Assembly (NCBI GenBank): GCA_015233265.1
Contig: JADFXZ010000009.1
Location: 1 to 14,536, forward strand
DNA from: Nitrospirota bacterium
Lineage (GTDB): Bacteria > Nitrospirota > Thermodesulfovibrionia > Thermodesulfovibrionales > Magnetobacteriaceae
Reading direction: 5' to 3'
Length of the DNA: 14,536 bases
Shown: positions 12,471 to 14,536 of the stretch, piece after piece
Position numbering within the stretch: position 1 is the stretch's first letter
Layout: the number at the start of each line of letters is the position of its first letter
Notes under the pieces: generated by a model
The model's database searches: none
What the model was told of the DNA's origin: nothing
The model's input: only the letters and a program-made list of their open reading frames with translations
Made by a program: the position numbers and the translations under genes

Positions 12471-13397
12471 ATGGCTAAAAAGACAGGATTTATCTACAGC
12501 GACGTATATCTCAAGCACGAGATGCCTGGCGGACACCCTGAGTGTTCTGACCGCCTGCTGGCCATCACGGCTGACCTGAAGGTATCGAAGATGTGGCCTC
12601 AGTTGATTAAGATAGAGCCGGAGGAAGCCTCATATGAGGACTTAAAGGCCGTACACGCTGACCAGTATATCGACCAGGCACGGCGCATGACGAGGGGCTA
12701 TCTTGACCCTGATACGTATATGTGCGAAAATACGTATGAGGCGGCGCTCTATGCAGCCGGGGCAATTATCACGGCCATAAAGAAATGCAAATCAGGGGAG
12801 ATTGAGCGTGCCTTCTGTGCCGTCAGACCCCCCGGCCACCATGCCGAACAGGACAGAGGGATGGGGTTTTGCATCTTCAACAATGTGGCAGTCGGGGCGC
12901 GCTTTGCCCAAAAAGTTGGCTATAAGAAGGTGTTCATCATAGACTTTGACGTCCATCACGGCAACGGCACTCAGCACATGTTCTACGCTGACGACACAGT
13001 GTTTTATTTTAGTTCGCACCAGTATCCCCATTATCCGGGGACGGGCGGGGCACGCGAGATTGGGGTAGGCAAGGGGCAGGGGTTTACGTATAATATCCCG
13101 CTGCACTCAGGCAGCGGCGATAGCGATATGCACGACGCATATCATGTAAAACTTCATGAACAGGTAGCTAAGTTTGCGCCAGATATAATATTAGTCTCCT
13201 CCGGTTATGACATTCACCGCCTGGACCCGCTTGCTGGCCTCTCGGTATCAAACGCGGGTATCAAGGACATCGTAGACGGCATATTAAGCGCCAAACGCGG
13301 GATTCCGGTGATATTCACGCTTGAGGGTGGTTATAGCCTTGAGGCCATTGCCGCCTCTGTGCTGATAACGATGGAGGAGCTGCTTAATTTCGAGTGA
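12471..13397 (+). CDS. Histone deacetylase/acetylpolyamine amidohydrolase family enzyme
   Basis: Zinc hydrolase of the arginase/deacetylase superfamily, 308 residues. The active-site parts are complete: HH in RPPGHHA (H123, H124), the DFDVHHGNGTQ segment giving zinc ligands D160 and H162, D247 in SSGYDIHRLDPL, and Y288 in LEGGY, which supplies the oxyanion-stabilising tyrosine. The motif wording is closest to class II HDACs and to bacterial acetoin-utilisation or acetylpolyamine deacetylases. Bacterial substrates vary (acetylated lysines such as acetyl-CoA synthetase, or acetylpolyamines), and I cannot choose. GGAGG sits six bases before the ATG. It follows ndk after 83 bases containing two dyads, so it may be independently controlled. 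It converges on moeA across 39 AT-rich bases. Confidence 0.92.
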   Translation: MAKKTGFIYSDVYLKHEMPGGHPECSDRLLAITADLKVSKMWPQLIKIEPEEASYEDLKAVHADQYIDQARRMTRGYLDPDTYMCENTYEAALYAAGAIITAIKKCKSGEIERAFCAVRPPGHHAEQDRGMGFCIFNNVAVGARFAQKVGYKKVFIIDFDVHHGNGTQHMFYADDTVFYFSSHQYPHYPGTGGAREIGVGKGQGFTYNIPLHSGSGDSDMHDAYHVKLHEQVAKFAPDIILVSSGYDIHRLDPLAGLSVSNAGIKDIVDGILSAKRGIPVIFTLEGGYSLEAIAASVLITMEELLNFE

Positions 13398-13436
13398 CAG
13401 TTTAATTAATTCTATCTAACTATATAATATATTGAG

Positions 13437-14536
13437 TTAAAAGAGCCTGACGATGACTTCATCGTCTTTCTGGATGCCTCGTTTGTCCGCCGGAATTTCT
13501 ATAACGCCGTCGGCCTTAACGAGTGAGGCGATAAGCCCTGATTTGCTCAACACGGGCTGTGCGAAGTACTCGCCGTCTTTGCCCATGACTTTAACCCAGA
13601 TAAAATCAGTCCGTGCCGGCTCAGACGAGACATTTGACGTAAGCCGTGCCCTTATAGTGTTTTTATTAGTTTCTTTTTCGGATTCGCCTGTAATCCGCCT
13701 CAACACTCCCTTAATAAACACCTCGAAGCTGACGGTGACGGCCGCTGGATGACCTGGCAGGCCAAAGACTGGAATTCCGTTAATATTGGCCGCTATGAGG
13801 GGTTTTCCGGGCTTTACGGCAACGCCGTGAAACAGGACGCCGGGGCGGCCAAGGCTGTCAATAATCTTAGCCGTCATGTCTAACGTACCAACGCTGCTGC
13901 CTCCTGTGATTAAGACCATCTGAGAGGTCGCAACGGCCTCTGTTGCTATGTTTACAATGGTGTCGTGGTCATCTCTGAAGATCCCCATTCGCAGCGGCAC
14001 AGCGCCGTTGTTGTGAAGCAGGCCGCTCAAGTTATAGGAATTAATATCCCTTACCTCAGCACCCTGAAGCTGTCTCCCGGGTGGAATGATCTCATCCCCG
14101 GTTGAAATTATGGAAACGCGCGGCCTCTTATAAACCAGCACATCAGTGACGCCAAGCGCGGCAAGCGCCCCCACGTCCTGGGGCCTGAGCCTGTGACCAC
14201 GGGCAAGCACCGGCGCGCCTTTACAAATATCCTGCCCCTTTTGGATGACATTGTCACCGGGTGCAAGGGATCTTAACACCTCGATGTCTGAGTCTCCAAA
14301 GGACTGTGTGTGTTCAATCATCAGGACGGCGTCTGTGCCCTCTGGGAGCATCCCGCCGGTGGGGATTTTGGCTGCCTCACCTCGTGCAATATGAAATGTC
14401 GGGGTCTTACCCATTAATACTTCATTGCTTACTTTAATATATGCTGGTAATGTCTCGGACGCGCCAAACGTATCCTCTGCGCTTACCGCATAACCATCCA
14501 TCGTGGAACGGGCGAAATGAGGCACATCCTCATCTG
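13437..14536 (-). CDS. moeA: Molybdopterin molybdenumtransferase MoeA (N-terminus cut off)
   Basis: Inserts molybdate into adenylylated molybdopterin, the last common step of molybdenum cofactor synthesis. The reading frame is open through the window edge: codons for Asp-Glu-Asp precede VPHFARSTMDGYAV, the family's usual D-x-P-x-F-x-x-S-x-MDGYA block, so the true start lies outside and probably 50-80 residues are missing. Visible family segments are GEAAKIPTGGMLPEGTDAV, the GDEI and GAEVRDINSYNL region, ITGGSSVGTLD (usually GGVSVG with the final Asp, which is kept), GVAVKPGKP and FGLPGHPAAV. The C-terminal beta-barrel ends at IVRLF-like residues. Any methionine or GTG near 14525 would be an artefactual start. 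Presence of moeA implies molybdo- or tungstoenzymes in the host. Confidence 0.94.
   Translation of the reverse strand, partial: DEDVPHFARSTMDGYAVSAEDTFGASETLPAYIKVSNEVLMGKTPTFHIARGEAAKIPTGGMLPEGTDAVLMIEHTQSFGDSDIEVLRSLAPGDNVIQKGQDICKGAPVLARGHRLRPQDVGALAALGVTDVLVYKRPRVSIISTGDEIIPPGRQLQGAEVRDINSYNLSGLLHNNGAVPLRMGIFRDDHDTIVNIATEAVATSQMVLITGGSSVGTLDMTAKIIDSLGRPGVLFHGVAVKPGKPLIAANINGIPVFGLPGHPAAVTVSFEVFIKGVLRRITGESEKETNKNTIRARLTSNVSSEPARTDFIWVKVMGKDGEYFAQPVLSKSGLIASLVKADGVIEIPADKRGIQKDDEVIVRLF

Noticed and set aside
12792..13106. Minus-strand open frame of 104 codons
   Set aside because: It is antisense to the active-site core of the deacetylase and has no independent support.
13398..13436. Bidirectional terminator between the deacetylase and moeA
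   Set aside because: The gap is AT-rich with no GC stem; only a weak AATATATT symmetry is visible.
14523..14525. GTG as the moeA start
   Set aside because: The frame stays open upstream and the residues before it (Asp-Glu-Asp) continue the conserved block, so the gene runs off the window.

Overview
This is a bacterial chromosomal window with ordinary housekeeping genes plus a few less familiar ones. Gene density is high, strong Shine-Dalgarno sites are present at many but not all starts, and coding DNA is near half G+C except for one AT-rich gene. I see no rRNA, tRNA, CRISPR array, phage module or intact transposon. The protein set (LDH-like malate dehydrogenase, RNase R without a long basic tail, a bacterial class II-type deacetylase, a MoxR/chelatase-like ATPase paired with a VWA protein) suggests a Gram-negative, probably anaerobic lineage such as Nitrospirota or a Desulfobacterota-like group. 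That placement is an impression from protein style, not a search result.

Layout. (1) 1-2207, plus strand: an intergenic leader, then rsmD (16S rRNA guanine methyltransferase), coaD (CoA biosynthesis) and a ten-helix EamA/DMT transporter, tightly packed and probably one transcript. (2) 2214-2745, minus strand: two small membrane proteins with excellent ribosome binding sites, one a membrane-anchored coiled coil of unknown role and one a TM2-domain protein. (3) 2746-3050: a non-coding stretch with a -10 box, a 20-bp tandem repeat and a palindrome. (4) 3051-10674, minus strand: five genes. In transcription order they are a zinc-motif AAA+ ATPase, a VWA protein, rnhA (RNase HI), a large AT-rich YfhO-like membrane protein, and rnr (RNase R). 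The first three are nearly touching or overlap; rnr appears to have its own promoter and may be leaderless. (5) 10675-11021: a divergent intergenic region holding what looks like a decayed insertion sequence (start of an IS3-type OrfA) and two outward-facing promoters. (6) 11022-13397, plus strand: mdh, ndk, then a histone-deacetylase-family hydrolase after an 83-bp gap with two dyads. (7) 13437-14536, minus strand: moeA, cut by the window edge.

How the genes work together. The best candidate for a poorly described module is the AAA+/VWA pair whose stop codon overlaps the start of RNase HI. MoxR-type ATPases and VWA MIDAS proteins act together as metal-insertion or remodelling machines, but the client of this pair cannot be read from the sequence. 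The remaining genes are recognisable families doing RNA maturation and decay (rsmD, rnhA, rnr), cofactor synthesis (coaD, moeA), central metabolism (mdh, ndk), membrane transport, and envelope glycosylation (YfhO-like).
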